Below, piece after piece: positions 1 to 8,772 of a stretch of DNA of 64,000 bases (within the stretch, counting starts at the first letter, position 1; the number at the start of each line of letters is the position of its first letter). A program made the position numbers and the translations under genes. Origin of the DNA: Streptomyces ferrugineus (GTDB taxonomy: Bacteria; Actinomycetota; Actinomycetes; Streptomycetales; Streptomycetaceae). Location of the stretch: contig NZ_CP063373.1 in the NCBI RefSeq assembly GCF_015160855.1, positions 3,286,001-3,350,000 of the forward strand. Direction: 5' to 3'. Below the pieces are notes generated by a model that was not told the DNA's origin, made no database searches, and was given only the letters and a program-made list of their open reading frames with translations.

Positions 1-352
1 CGTGCTGTGCGCCGTGTCGATCTTCTGCCTGGCCAGCGGCCAGGTGGTGTCGTACACCAAGGCCCGCGGCGAGTCGATCGGTCTGCCGGTCGCCGTCAAC
101 GGCCTCGTCGAGCGCGCCGAGCGCCTGGTGATCTCGCTGGTCGCGGCCGGATTCGCGGGCCTGCACAAGTTCGGGGTACCCGGCATCCAGTACCTGCTGC
201 CCGTCGCCCTGTGGATCGTCGCCGTCGGCAGCCTCGTCACGCTGATCCAGCGGGTCGTCACGGTCCGCCGCGAGTCGGCCGAGGTGGAGGCCGCCGAGGG
301 CGCGCAGGAGAAGCCGCAGAACGCCTCTCAAGGGAGCGAGGCAGCCAAGTGA
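1..352 (+). CDS. pgsA: CDP-alcohol phosphatidyltransferase, probable phosphatidylinositol phosphate synthase (3' part)
   Basis: This is the C-terminal part of an integral membrane CDP-alcohol phosphatidyltransferase; the 5' part with the catalytic DGx2AR...Gx3Dx3D motif lies outside the window. Visible are the SYTKARGES stretch that follows a membrane helix in PgsA-type enzymes, two more hydrophobic helices (around VISLVAAGFAGL and LPVALWIVAVGSLVTL) and a charged Glu/Ala-rich tail. In actinobacteria the gene leading this cluster makes phosphatidylinositol phosphate from CDP-diacylglycerol and inositol phosphate. The downstream acyltransferase and pimA, joined by 4-nt overlaps, support PI rather than PG synthesis. 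The substrate cannot be proven from this fragment. Confidence 0.8.
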   Translation, partial: VLCAVSIFCLASGQVVSYTKARGESIGLPVAVNGLVERAERLVISLVAAGFAGLHKFGVPGIQYLLPVALWIVAVGSLVTLIQRVVTVRRESAEVEAAEGAQEKPQNASQGSEAAK

Positions 353-1257
353 GTGCCCAGGAGCGGCTCACGGACGCGCTGTACGGGCTCGGCTGGGGCA
401 CCGTCAAGAAGCTCCCCGAGCCGGTCGCCGTACGGCTCGGACGCACCATCGCCGACATCGCCTGGAAGCAGCGCGGCAAGGGCGTCCGGCGTCTGGAGAG
501 CAACTACGCGCGCGTGGTGCCCGACGCCGGCCCGGAGCGCCTCGCCGAGCTCTCGCGCGCGGGCATGCGCTCGTACCTGCGCTACTGGATGGAGTCCTTC
601 CGGCTGCCCGCCTGGAGCCCCGAGCGCATAAGGAACGGCTTCGACCCCAAGGACGTCCACCACCTCACCGACGGCCTGGCCTCGGACCAGGGCGTCATCC
701 TCGCCCTGCCGCACCTGGCCAACTGGGACCTGGCGGGCGCCTGGGTCACCACCGAGCTCGAGACACCGTTCGCGACGGTCGCCGAGCGCCTCAAGCCCGA
801 GACGCTCTACGACCGCTTCGTCGCCTACCGCGAGGGCCTCGGCATGGAGGTCCTGCCGCACAGCGGCGGCACCGCCTTCGGCACCCTGGCCCGCAGGCTG
901 CGCGACGGCGGTCTGGTCTGCCTGGTCGCCGACCGCGACCTGTCCGCCTCCGGCGTCGAGGTGGACTTCTTCGGCGCCACGGCCCGGATGCCGGCCGGAC
1001 CGGCGCTGCTCGCCCAGCAGACCGGGGCGCTGCTGCTTCCCGTCACGCTCTGGTACGACGACTCCCCGGTCATGCGGGGCAGGGTCCACCCCCCGGTTGA
1101 GGTGCCCGAGTCAGGTACCCGGGCCGAGAAGACGTCTGTCATGACACAGGCGCTGGCCGACACCTTCGCCTCGGGGATCGCCGAACATCCGGAGGACTGG
1201 CACATGCTCCAGCGCTTGTGGCTCGATGACCTCGACCCCACGAAGGGGCCCTCGTGA
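349..1257 (+). CDS. Phosphatidylinositol mannoside acyltransferase (LpxL/HtrB-like)
   Basis: 302-residue lysophospholipid-type acyltransferase of the LpxL/HtrB family. The catalytic HX4D motif is present as HLANWD at residues 122-127. In mycobacteria the equivalent enzyme (PatA) acylates the mannose of PIM on the cytoplasmic face of the membrane. The GTG start at 349 overlaps the upstream TGA (GTGA), which is the usual coupling in this operon, and gives the normal family length; the open frame continues upstream only as a shadow. The stop overlaps the pimA start in the same way, so pgsA, this gene and pimA are translationally coupled. Substrate is inferred from context. Confidence 0.85.
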   Translation: MSAQERLTDALYGLGWGTVKKLPEPVAVRLGRTIADIAWKQRGKGVRRLESNYARVVPDAGPERLAELSRAGMRSYLRYWMESFRLPAWSPERIRNGFDPKDVHHLTDGLASDQGVILALPHLANWDLAGAWVTTELETPFATVAERLKPETLYDRFVAYREGLGMEVLPHSGGTAFGTLARRLRDGGLVCLVADRDLSASGVEVDFFGATARMPAGPALLAQQTGALLLPVTLWYDDSPVMRGRVHPPVEVPESGTRAEKTSVMTQALADTFASGIAEHPEDWHMLQRLWLDDLDPTKGPS

Positions 1258-2429
1258 GGATCGGCATTGTCTGCCCCTACTCCTGGGACGTCCCGGGTGG
1301 CGTCCAGTTCCACATCCGCGACCTCGCCGAGTACTTCATCCGGCTCGGCCACGAGGTGTCCGTCCTCGCCCCCGCCGACGACGACACCCCGCTCCCGCCG
1401 TACGTCGTCTCGGCGGGCCGCGCGGTGCCCGTGCCGTACAACGGCTCCGTCGCCCGCCTGAACTTCGGCTTCCTCTCGGCGGCCCGGGTGCGCCGCTGGC
1501 TGCACGACGGCCGGTTCGACGTCATCCACATCCACGAGCCGACGTCACCGTCGCTGGGCCTGCTGACGTGCTGGGCGGCCCAGGGACCCATCGTCGCCAC
1601 CTTCCACACGTCCAACCCCCGCTCCCGGGCGATGATCGCCGCGTACGCCATCCTCCAGGCCGCCCTGGAGAAGATCAGCGCCCGGATCGCGGTGAGCGAG
1701 TACGCCCGCCGCACGCTCGTGGAGCACCTGGGCGGCGACGCGGTGGTCATCCCCAACGGCGTCGACGTCGACTTCTTCGCCAAGGCCGAGCCCAACCCGG
1801 ACTGGCAGGGAGACACGATCGGCTTCATCGGCCGCATCGACGAGCCCCGCAAGGGCCTGCCGGTCCTGATGAAGGCCCTGCCGAAGATCCTCGCCGCCCG
1901 CCCGCAGACCAGGCTCCTCGTGGCGGGCCGCGGCGACGAGGAGGAGGCGGTGGAGAGACTCCCCGCCGAGCTGCGCCCCCGCGTCGAGTTCCTCGGCATG
2001 ATCAGCGACGAGGACAAGGCCCGGTTCCTGCGCAGCGTCGACCTGTACGTCGCCCCCAACACCGGCGGCGAGAGCTTCGGGATCATCCTGGTCGAGGCGA
2101 TGTCGGCCGGCGCCCCCGTCCTCGCCTCCGACCTGGACGCCTTCGCCCAGGTCCTCGACCAGGGCGCGGCCGGCGAACTCTTCGCCAACGAGGACGCGGA
2201 AGCCCTCGCCGAGGCGGCCGTACGCCTGCTGGAGGACCCGGCGCGCAGGGCGGAACTGCGGGAGCGGGGCAGCGCGCACGTACGCCGCTTCGACTGGTCG
2301 ACCGTCGGCGCGGACATCCTGTCGGTGTACGAGACGGTGACGGCGGGCGCGGCGGCGGTGGCGGCGGACGAGCGGGCCGGGGGCGGCGGGAGCGGGTTGC
2401 GGGCCCGGCTGGGGCTGGCGCGGGACTGA
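1254..2429 (+). CDS. pimA: Phosphatidylinositol alpha-mannosyltransferase PimA
   Basis: 391-residue GT4-family, GT-B-fold glycosyltransferase that transfers mannose from GDP-mannose to phosphatidylinositol, the first committed step of PI-mannoside synthesis at the inner face of the membrane. The N-terminal SWDVPGGVQFH loop is typical of PimA, and the C-terminal nucleotide-sugar site carries the EX7E pair at Glu273 and Glu281 (ESFGIILVE). The tail after about residue 365 is Gly/Ala-rich and probably disordered. GTG start at 1254 overlaps the acyltransferase stop. Third gene of a tightly coupled lipid operon; the next gene starts 115 nt later. Confidence 0.93.
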   Translation: MRIGIVCPYSWDVPGGVQFHIRDLAEYFIRLGHEVSVLAPADDDTPLPPYVVSAGRAVPVPYNGSVARLNFGFLSAARVRRWLHDGRFDVIHIHEPTSPSLGLLTCWAAQGPIVATFHTSNPRSRAMIAAYAILQAALEKISARIAVSEYARRTLVEHLGGDAVVIPNGVDVDFFAKAEPNPDWQGDTIGFIGRIDEPRKGLPVLMKALPKILAARPQTRLLVAGRGDEEEAVERLPAELRPRVEFLGMISDEDKARFLRSVDLYVAPNTGGESFGIILVEAMSAGAPVLASDLDAFAQVLDQGAAGELFANEDAEALAEAAVRLLEDPARRAELRERGSAHVRRFDWSTVGADILSVYETVTAGAAAVAADERAGGGGSGLRARLGLARD

Positions 2430-2544
2430 GGCGGACGGGACGGGCCCCGCAAGGGCCGAACAGGGAGCCCGAAGCGGCAGCATCCGGCACGGACACACAC
2501 GCCCCGCACAACCCCGGCTGACCCCACGGAGCTAATCTGCGCCC

Positions 2545-3087
2545 GTGACCGCAACCCTCATCTGGATCCTCGTCGCCCTCGTCGTCATCGGCCTCTACCT
2601 GAGTTGGACCGCGGGCCGCCTCGACCGGCTGCACGCCAGGATCGACGCGGCGCGCGCCGCGCTCGACGCGCAGTTGCTGCGCCGCGCCTCGGTGGCCCAG
2701 GAGCTGGCCACCTCCGGCGTACTGGATCCGGCCGCGTCGATCGTCCTGTACGAGTCCGCCCACGCCGCCCGCCAGGCCGAGGAGGAGCTGCGGGAGGTCG
2801 CCGAGAGCGACCTCAGCCAGGCGCTGCGGGCCGTGTTCTCCGTGCCCCAGCAGGTGGAGGCCGTACGGGAGGCACCCGGGGGCGAGGAAGCGGCCCGTGA
2901 ACTCACCGAAGCGGTCCGCCGGGTGCCGATGGCCCGGCGCTTCCACAACGACGCCGTACGGGCCGCCCGGGCGCTGCGCAGGCACCGCAAGGTCCGCTGG
3001 TTCCGGCTGGCCGGCCACGCGCCGTTCCCCATGGCCTTCGAGATGGACGACGAGCCACCGGCGGCCCTCGTCGACCGGGCCGCCTGA
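2545..3087 (+). CDS. Membrane-anchored, LemA-like conserved protein
   Basis: 180-residue protein with a single N-terminal membrane helix (about residues 4-22, LIWILVALVVIGLYLSW) followed by a long Ala/Arg/Glu-rich helical region. The segment with RLHARIDAARAALDAQLLRR resembles the beginning of LemA-family coiled coils, which sit on the membrane with a cytoplasmic or exported helical bundle; I cannot go beyond a weak family suggestion. Start GTG 2545 is preceded by GGAG at 2528-2531, a rather long spacing. It follows pimA in the same direction and ends 129 nt before pdxS. No enzymatic motif is visible. Confidence 0.75.
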   Translation: MTATLIWILVALVVIGLYLSWTAGRLDRLHARIDAARAALDAQLLRRASVAQELATSGVLDPAASIVLYESAHAARQAEEELREVAESDLSQALRAVFSVPQQVEAVREAPGGEEAARELTEAVRRVPMARRFHNDAVRAARALRRHRKVRWFRLAGHAPFPMAFEMDDEPPAALVDRAA

Positions 3088-3216
3088 CCGGCGCGCTCGC
3101 GCCACCGGGCAGGAAAAGGATCCACCGGCTGCTCATTGGCCCTTGCTGTGGCCTGGTCCGCTCCCGTTTCCTCGGTGCTTGCAGTAACCCTCTTTTTCCA
3201 CCGAGTGAGGTCACCC

Positions 3217-4122
3217 GTGTCCATCTCCGAAATCCAGACCCCCGAGACCGGTACCGCCCGCGTGAAGCGCGGCATGGCCGAGCAGCTCAAGGGTGGCGTG
3301 ATCATGGACGTCGTCACGCCGGAGCAGGCGAAGATCGCCGAGGACGCGGGCGCCGTCGCCGTCATGGCCCTGGAGCGGGTCCCCGCGGACATCCGCAAGG
3401 ACGGCGGCGTGGCCCGCATGTCCGACCCGGACATGATCGAGGGCATCATCAGCGCCGTCTCCATCCCGGTCATGGCCAAGTCCCGCATCGGCCACTTCGT
3501 CGAGGCCCAGGTCCTGCAGTCCCTCGGCGTCGACTACATCGACGAGTCCGAGGTCCTCACCCCGGCCGACGAGGTCAACCACTCCGACAAGTGGGCCTTC
3601 ACGACCCCCTTCGTCTGCGGCGCCACCAACCTGGGCGAGGCCCTGCGCCGGATCGCCGAGGGCGCGGCCATGATCCGCTCCAAGGGCGAGGCCGGCACCG
3701 GCAACGTCGTCGAGGCCGTGCGCCACCTGCGCCAGATCAAGAACGAGATCGCCAAGCTGCGCGGCTTCGACAACCACGAGCTGTACGCCGCCGCCAAGGA
3801 GCTGCGCGCCCCCTACGAGCTGGTCAAGGAAGTCTCCGAGCTCGGCAAGCTCCCGGTCGTGCTGTTCTCCGCCGGTGGCGTCGCCACCCCGGCCGACGCC
3901 GCCCTGATGCGCCAGCTCGGCGCCGAGGGTGTCTTCGTCGGCTCCGGCATCTTCAAGTCAGGCGACCCGGCCAAGCGCGCCGCCGCCATCGTCAAGGCGA
4001 CCACGTTCTACGACGACCCGAAGATCATCGCGGACGCGTCCCGCAACCTGGGCGAGGCCATGGTCGGCATCAACTGCGACACCCTCCCCGAGGCCGAGCG
4101 CTACGCCAACCGCGGCTGGTAA
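3217..4122 (+). CDS. pdxS: Pyridoxal 5'-phosphate synthase, lyase subunit PdxS
   Basis: 301-residue TIM-barrel synthase subunit of the DXP-independent vitamin B6 pathway; it builds PLP from ribose 5-phosphate, glyceraldehyde 3-phosphate and ammonia delivered by PdxT. Family hallmarks are [14 protein letters not shown] near the N terminus, the lysine-containing [13 protein letters not shown] and MAKSRIGH segments, and [14 protein letters not shown] chose GTG 3217 because GTGAGG lies 7 nt upstream and the product then has the usual length; the reading frame is open further upstream. pdxT follows after 13 nt, and the two products form the dodecameric PLP synthase complex. Confidence 0.96.
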   Translation: MSISEIQTPETGTARVKRGMAEQLKGGVIMDVVTPEQAKIAEDAGAVAVMALERVPADIRKDGGVARMSDPDMIEGIISAVSIPVMAKSRIGHFVEAQVLQSLGVDYIDESEVLTPADEVNHSDKWAFTTPFVCGATNLGEALRRIAEGAAMIRSKGEAGTGNVVEAVRHLRQIKNEIAKLRGFDNHELYAAAKELRAPYELVKEVSELGKLPVVLFSAGGVATPADAALMRQLGAEGVFVGSGIFKSGDPAKRAAAIVKATTFYDDPKIIADASRNLGEAMVGINCDTLPEAERYANRGW

Positions 4123-4135
4123 GGCACCGGATTCC

Positions 4136-4744
4136 ATGAGCGACACCCCCGTCATAGGCGTCCTGGCCCTCCAGGGCGACGTACGGGAGCACCTCATCGC
4201 CCTGGCCGCGGCCGACGCCGCGGCCAGGCCGGTGCGGCGCCCCGAGGAACTCGCCGAGGTCGACGGTCTCGTCATCCCCGGCGGCGAGTCCACGACCATC
4301 TCCAAGCTGGCCATCCTCTTCGGCGTGATGGAGCCGCTCCGCGCGCGCGTGCGCGGCGGCATGCCGGTCTACGGCACCTGCGCCGGCATGATCATGCTCG
4401 CCGACAAGATCCTCGACCCGCGCTCGGGCCAGGAGACGATCGGCGGCATCGACATGATCGTGCGCCGCAACGCCTTCGGACGGCAGAACGAGTCCTTCGA
4501 GGCGGCGGTCGACATCAAGGGCGTGCCGGGCGATCCTGTGGAGGGCGTCTTCATCCGCGCCCCCTGGGTCGAGTCCGTCGGCGCCGAGGCCGAGGTCCTC
4601 GCCGAGCACGACGGCCACATCGTCGCGGTCCGCCAGGGCAACGCGCTGGCCACGTCGTTCCATCCGGAACTGACCGGCGACCACCGCGTGCACGGCCTGT
4701 TCGTCGACATGGTGCGCGCGAACCGGACAGCCGAGTCCTTGTAG
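4136..4744 (+). CDS. pdxT: Pyridoxal 5'-phosphate synthase, glutaminase subunit PdxT
   Basis: 202-residue class I glutamine amidotransferase that hydrolyses glutamine and channels ammonia to PdxS. The triad is complete: nucleophile Cys82 in GTCAGM, and His176 and Glu178 in FHPEL. The GGEST oxyanion/substrate motif is near residue 50. ATG 4136 gives the full family N terminus ([14 protein letters not shown]). Transcribed with pdxS. The stop is followed after 48 nt by yebC, an order conserved in actinobacteria. Confidence 0.96.
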   Translation: MSDTPVIGVLALQGDVREHLIALAAADAAARPVRRPEELAEVDGLVIPGGESTTISKLAILFGVMEPLRARVRGGMPVYGTCAGMIMLADKILDPRSGQETIGGIDMIVRRNAFGRQNESFEAAVDIKGVPGDPVEGVFIRAPWVESVGAEAEVLAEHDGHIVAVRQGNALATSFHPELTGDHRVHGLFVDMVRANRTAESL

Positions 4745-4792
4745 GATCTCTGGCGTTCGTTCATAGATGGGTTACGCGAAGGAGACAGGCAG

Positions 4793-5545
4793 ATGTCCGG
4801 CCACTCTAAATGGGCCACGACGAAGCACAAGAAGGCCGTCATCGATGCCAAGCGTGGCAAGCTCTTCGCGAAGCTGATCAAGAACATCGAGGTCGCGGCG
4901 CGCATGGGCGGCGTCGACCTCGACGGCAACCCGACGCTCTACGACGCCGTCCAGAAGGCCAAGAAGCAGTCGGTGCCGAACAAGAACATCGACTCCGCGA
5001 TCAAGCGCGGTGGCGGTCTCGAGGCCGGCGGTGCCGACTACGAGACGATCATGTACGAGGGCTACGGCCCGAACGGCGTCGCGGTGCTCATCGAGTGCCT
5101 CACCGACAACCGCAACCGCGCCGCCTCCGACGTCCGCGTCGCCATGACCCGCAACGGCGGCTCCATGGCCGACCCGGGCTCGGTGTCGTACATGTTCAGC
5201 CGCAAGGGCGTCGTCATCGTCCCCAAGGGCGAGCTGACCGAGGACGACGTCCTGACGGCCGTCCTGGACGCGGGCGCCGAGGAGGTCAACGACCTCGGCG
5301 AGTCCTTCGAGGTCATCAGCGAGGCCACCGACCTGGTCGCGGTCCGCACCGCCCTCCAGGAGGCCGGCATCGACTACGACTCCGCCGACTCCAGCTTCGT
5401 GCCGTCCGTCCAGGTCGAGCTGGACGAGGAGGGCGCCAAGAAGATCTTCAAGCTGATCGACGCGCTCGAGGACAGCGACGACGTGCAGAACGTCTTCGCC
5501 AACTTCGACGTCAGCGACGAGATCATGGAGAAGGTCGACGCGTAA
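4793..5545 (+). CDS. yebC: YebC/PmpR-family protein
   Basis: 250-residue YebC family member. The N terminus ([25 protein letters not shown]) is diagnostic, and the protein keeps the three-domain length with an acidic C-terminal lobe. The family has been described as DNA-binding regulators and more recently as ribosome-associated translation factors helping at proline stretches; which applies here is unknown. ATG 4793 has a good AAGGAG-type ribosome site 8-13 nt upstream. Lies between pdxT and ruvC, its usual actinobacterial position. A strong hairpin follows at 5571-5601. Confidence 0.93.
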   Translation: MSGHSKWATTKHKKAVIDAKRGKLFAKLIKNIEVAARMGGVDLDGNPTLYDAVQKAKKQSVPNKNIDSAIKRGGGLEAGGADYETIMYEGYGPNGVAVLIECLTDNRNRAASDVRVAMTRNGGSMADPGSVSYMFSRKGVVIVPKGELTEDDVLTAVLDAGAEEVNDLGESFEVISEATDLVAVRTALQEAGIDYDSADSSFVPSVQVELDEEGAKKIFKLIDALEDSDDVQNVFANFDVSDEIMEKVDA

Positions 5546-5570
5546 CGCCGCCGGGAGCTGCACGGGCTCA

Positions 5571-5601
5571 ACGGGCCGACGGGACATCCCCGTCGGCCCG
5601 T
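5571..5601 (+). terminator. Hairpin after yebC
   Basis: A perfect 13-bp inverted repeat: ACGGGCCGACGGG at 5571-5583 pairs with 5589-5601 around a 5-nt loop (ACATC). It lies 26 nt after the yebC stop and 85 nt before ruvC. No U-tract follows, as is normal for Streptomyces terminators. It probably separates pdxST-yebC from ruvCAB. Confidence 0.65.
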
Positions 5602-5685
5602 CGCGTTGCCGGGCGTTGTTGCCCGGCGTTGTCGGTGGCACCCGATAGCCTGCACAAACAGGCGATCGAACGGAGGGGGCGCGGG

Positions 5686-6225
5686 GTGCGCGTACTGGGG
5701 GTGGACCCGGGGCTGACGCGATGCGGTGTCGGCGTGGTCGAGGGCGTCGCCGGACGCCCGCTCACCATGGTCGGCGTCGGCGTCGTCCGTACGCCCGCGG
5801 ACGCCGAGTTGGGACACCGCCTCGTCGCCATCGAGCAGGGCATAGAGCAGTGGCTGGACGAGCACCGGCCCGAATTCGTCGCCGTGGAGCGGGTGTTCAG
5901 CCAGCACAACGTCCGTACGGTGATGGGCACGGCCCAGGCCAGCGCCGTCGCCATCCTGTGCGCCACCCGCCGCGGCATCCCCGTCGCGCTGCACACCCCG
6001 AGCGAGGTCAAGGCAGCCGTCACCGGATCGGGCCGGGCCGACAAGGCCCAGGTCGGCGCCATGGTCACCCGGCTGCTGCGGCTCAGCGCCCCGCCCAGGC
6101 CCGCCGACGCCGCCGACGCTCTCGCGCTCGCCATCTGCCACATCTGGCGCGCCCCCGCGCAGAACCGACTCCAGCAGGCCGTCGCCCTGCACACCGCCAA
6201 TGCACCGAAAGGCCGTACGGCATGA
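5686..6225 (+). CDS. ruvC: Crossover junction endodeoxyribonuclease RuvC
   Basis: 179-residue Holliday-junction resolvase. All four acidic catalytic residues are visible: Asp7 (VLGVDPG), Glu68 (VAVERVF), Asp141 and Asp144 ([11 protein letters not shown]), matching the E. coli spacing closely. It nicks junctions migrated by RuvAB. GTG 5686 was chosen because GGAGG lies just upstream and it places Asp7 correctly; the frame is open far upstream only because of high GC. The stop overlaps the ruvA start (ATGA), giving ruvC-ruvA-ruvB. Confidence 0.95.
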   Translation: MRVLGVDPGLTRCGVGVVEGVAGRPLTMVGVGVVRTPADAELGHRLVAIEQGIEQWLDEHRPEFVAVERVFSQHNVRTVMGTAQASAVAILCATRRGIPVALHTPSEVKAAVTGSGRADKAQVGAMVTRLLRLSAPPRPADAADALALAICHIWRAPAQNRLQQAVALHTANAPKGRTA

Positions 6226-6827
6226 TCGCCTTCGTCAGCGGCACTGTGGCCGCACTCGCTCCGGACGCCGCCGTGGTCGAGGTGGGCGGGGTCGGCATGG
6301 CCGTCCAGTGCACCCCGAACACGCTGTCCACGCTGCGCCTCGGCCAGCCCGCCAAGCTGCACACCTCGCTGGTGGTCCGCGAGGACTCCCTCACGCTGTA
6401 CGGCTTCGCGGACGACGACGAACGGCAGACGTTCGAGCTGCTCCAGACCGCGAGCGGCGTCGGCCCGCGCCTGGCCCAGGCGATGCTGGCGGTGCACTCG
6501 CCCGACGCCCTGCGCAGAGCCGTCGCCACCGCCGACGAGAAGTCGCTCACCGCCGTCCCCGGCATCGGCAAGAAGGGCGCCCAGAAGCTGCTCCTGGAGC
6601 TGAAGGACCGCCTGGGCGAACCGATCGGCGCGCCCGCCGTCGGCGCCCCGGTCACCCAGGGCTGGCGCGACCAGCTGCACGCCGCCCTGATCGGCCTCGG
6701 CTACGCGACCCGCGAGGCCGACGAGGCGGTCGCCGCCGTGACCCCGCAGGCCGAGGCCACCGAGGGCACGCCGCAGGTGGGCCAGCTGCTGAAGGCGGCG
6801 CTTCAGAGCCTCAACAGAGCACGCTGA
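6222..6827 (+). CDS. ruvA: Holliday junction branch migration protein RuvA
   Basis: 201-residue junction-binding subunit of the RuvAB branch-migration motor. The N-terminal OB-fold ([12 protein letters not shown]), two central helix-hairpin-helix motifs ([12 protein letters not shown] and [12 protein letters not shown]) and a C-terminal RuvB-binding three-helix domain (around [15 protein letters not shown]) occur in order. ATG 6222 overlaps the ruvC stop. ruvB begins 70 nt downstream. Confidence 0.95.
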   Translation: MIAFVSGTVAALAPDAAVVEVGGVGMAVQCTPNTLSTLRLGQPAKLHTSLVVREDSLTLYGFADDDERQTFELLQTASGVGPRLAQAMLAVHSPDALRRAVATADEKSLTAVPGIGKKGAQKLLLELKDRLGEPIGAPAVGAPVTQGWRDQLHAALIGLGYATREADEAVAAVTPQAEATEGTPQVGQLLKAALQSLNRAR

Positions 6828-6897
6828 TCGACAGACCCGACGAGACCGGCGTACGACACCCTCGTACGACAACCACCGCGACCCGCGAGGCACACGC

Positions 6898-7965
6898 ATG
6901 AACTGGGACGACACCACCGACACCCCCGCCCCCGAGCGGCTCGTCGGTGCGTCCGCCGACCGTGAGGACCAGGCCGTCGAGGCCGCCCTGCGCCCGAAGG
7001 ACCTGGGCGAGTTCATCGGCCAGGAGAAGGTGCGCGAGCAGCTCGACCTCGTCCTGCGCGCCGCACGCGCGCGTGGCGCCACCGCCGATCACGTCCTGCT
7101 GTCGGGCGCCCCCGGCCTCGGCAAGACGACCCTCTCGATGATCATCGCGGCCGAGATGGGCGCCCCCATCCGCATCACATCCGGCCCCGCCATCCAGCAC
7201 GCAGGCGACCTCGCCGCGATCCTCTCCTCCCTCCAGGAGGGCGAGGTCCTCTTCCTCGACGAGATCCACCGCATGTCCCGGCCCGCCGAGGAGATGCTGT
7301 ACATGGCCATGGAGGACTACCGCGTCGACGTGATCGTCGGCAAGGGCCCGGGCGCCACCGCCATCCCCCTCGAACTGCCCCCGTTCACCCTGGTCGGCGC
7401 CACCACGCGCGCGGGCCTGCTGCCGCCCCCGCTGCGCGACCGCTTCGGCTTCACCGCGCACATGGAGTTCTACGAGCCCGTCGAGCTGGAGCGGGTCATC
7501 CACCGCTCGGCCAACCTGCTCGACGTCGAGATCGAGGCCGACGGCGCCGCCGAGATCGCGGGCCGCTCCCGCGGGACCCCCCGGATCGCCAACCGCCTGC
7601 TGCGCCGCGTACGCGACTACGCCCAGGTCAAGGCGGACGGGATCATCACCCGGGACATCGCCGGGGCCGCCCTCGCCGTGTACGAGGTCGACGCGCGCGG
7701 CCTCGACCGGCTCGACCGCGCCGTCCTCGAGGCCCTGCTCAAGCTGTTCGGCGGCGGTCCCGTCGGCCTGTCCACGCTGGCGGTCGCGGTGGGGGAGGAG
7801 CGCGAGACCGTCGAGGAGGTGGCCGAACCCTTCCTGGTGCGGGAGGGACTGCTCGCCCGCACTCCCCGTGGCCGGGTCGCCACGCCCGCCGCATGGGCGC
7901 ATCTCGGCCTCACCCCGCCCCGCCCATCTGCGGGAAACGGACAACAGGACCTGTTCGGGGCGTGA
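6898..7965 (+). CDS. ruvB: Holliday junction ATP-dependent DNA helicase RuvB
   Basis: 355-residue AAA+ hexameric motor. Walker A is GAPGLGKTT (residues 70-78), Walker B LFLDEIHR, sensor 1 GATTRAG, and the arginine-finger region [10 protein letters not shown] is intact. A C-terminal winged-helix domain follows ([16 protein letters not shown]). An acidic N-terminal extension of about 25 residues precedes the AAA+ core, normal for actinobacterial RuvB. Last gene of the ruvCAB unit; the yajC promoter region follows. Confidence 0.97.
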   Translation: MNWDDTTDTPAPERLVGASADREDQAVEAALRPKDLGEFIGQEKVREQLDLVLRAARARGATADHVLLSGAPGLGKTTLSMIIAAEMGAPIRITSGPAIQHAGDLAAILSSLQEGEVLFLDEIHRMSRPAEEMLYMAMEDYRVDVIVGKGPGATAIPLELPPFTLVGATTRAGLLPPPLRDRFGFTAHMEFYEPVELERVIHRSANLLDVEIEADGAAEIAGRSRGTPRIANRLLRRVRDYAQVKADGIITRDIAGAALAVYEVDARGLDRLDRAVLEALLKLFGGGPVGLSTLAVAVGEERETVEEVAEPFLVREGLLARTPRGRVATPAAWAHLGLTPPRPSAGNGQQDLFGA

Positions 7966-8023
7966 TGGATCTGTGACGGCGAGCTCTGTGGCCGGACAAG
8001 GAACCCCGGTGCCATGCTGAGCG

Positions 8024-8053
8024 TTGTTCCATGCGCGGAGACTCGCTTAGACT
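8024..8053 (+). promoter_or_regulatory. yajC: Candidate sigma-HrdB-like promoter for yajC-secDF-apt
   Basis: TTGTTC at 8024-8029 and TAGACT at 8048-8053 are separated by 18 bp and lie about 90 nt upstream of yajC, in the only sizeable gap before it. Downstream, TGCCGCC (8061-8067) pairs with 8074-8080 and may form a small leader hairpin. Assignment is by eye. Confidence 0.4.
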
Positions 8054-8141
8054 CCGCCGATGCCGCCTTTGTCGGCGGCACACAAATCCCCCAACCATCA
8101 GGCCGCTCACCATCGCGGTCGTGTGAAGGAAGTTCCGACCC

Positions 8142-8639
8142 GTGAGTCTCGTGACCCTCCTCCCGTTCATCGTGCTCATCGGGGCCATGTTCCTGATGAC
8201 CCGGTCGGCCAAGAAGAAGCAGCAACAGGCCGCCGACATGCGGAACCAGATGCAGCCCGGATCCGGTGTCCGCACCATCGGGGGCATGTACGCCACCGTC
8301 AAGGAGGTCAGTGACGACACCGTCCTCCTCGACGCCGGCCCGGGCGTGGAGCTTCTCTTCGCCAAGAACGCGATCGGTGCCGTCCTCTCCGACGACGAGT
8401 ACAACCGCATCGTGCACGGCATCGAGCACGACCTGAAGTCCGACGTCGTCCCGGACGACGCCTCCTCCCTCACCGAGACCGACGAGCCCGCCGCTGCCGC
8501 CGCTTCCGACGAGAAGTCCGTCGACCTCGGTAAGAAGGACGAGACGGAAGAGGCGGACGAGCCGTCCGACGCCGTGACCGCCGACGCGAAGGCGGACGAC
8601 GAGCCGAAGAAGACCGACGGCGACTCCGACGCGAAGTAG
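8142..8639 (+). CDS. yajC: Sec translocase accessory protein YajC
   Basis: 165-residue small membrane protein of the SecDF-YajC complex, which assists SecYEG and the insertase YidC. One N-terminal membrane helix (about residues 3-21, LVTLLPFIVLIGAMFLM) is followed by the conserved KKKQQQAADMRNQMQPG segment and a short soluble domain (VRTIGGMYATVKEV). The last 60 residues are a highly acidic Asp/Glu/Ala/Lys tail, longer than in proteobacteria. GTG 8142 has GAAGGA upstream. It precedes secD in the usual order. Confidence 0.93.
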   Translation: MSLVTLLPFIVLIGAMFLMTRSAKKKQQQAADMRNQMQPGSGVRTIGGMYATVKEVSDDTVLLDAGPGVELLFAKNAIGAVLSDDEYNRIVHGIEHDLKSDVVPDDASSLTETDEPAAAAASDEKSVDLGKKDETEEADEPSDAVTADAKADDEPKKTDGDSDAK

Positions 8640-8772
8640 CCATGTTCCGGGGCGCGCGGGCCATGCCTGCGCGCCCCCGGGCATGCCGACTTCGCACGGG
8701 ATCCCGACACCATGTCATGGCCGCCCGTTCCCCTGACCCGGGGCGAGACGGCCCGAGAGGGAGTACGAGAAG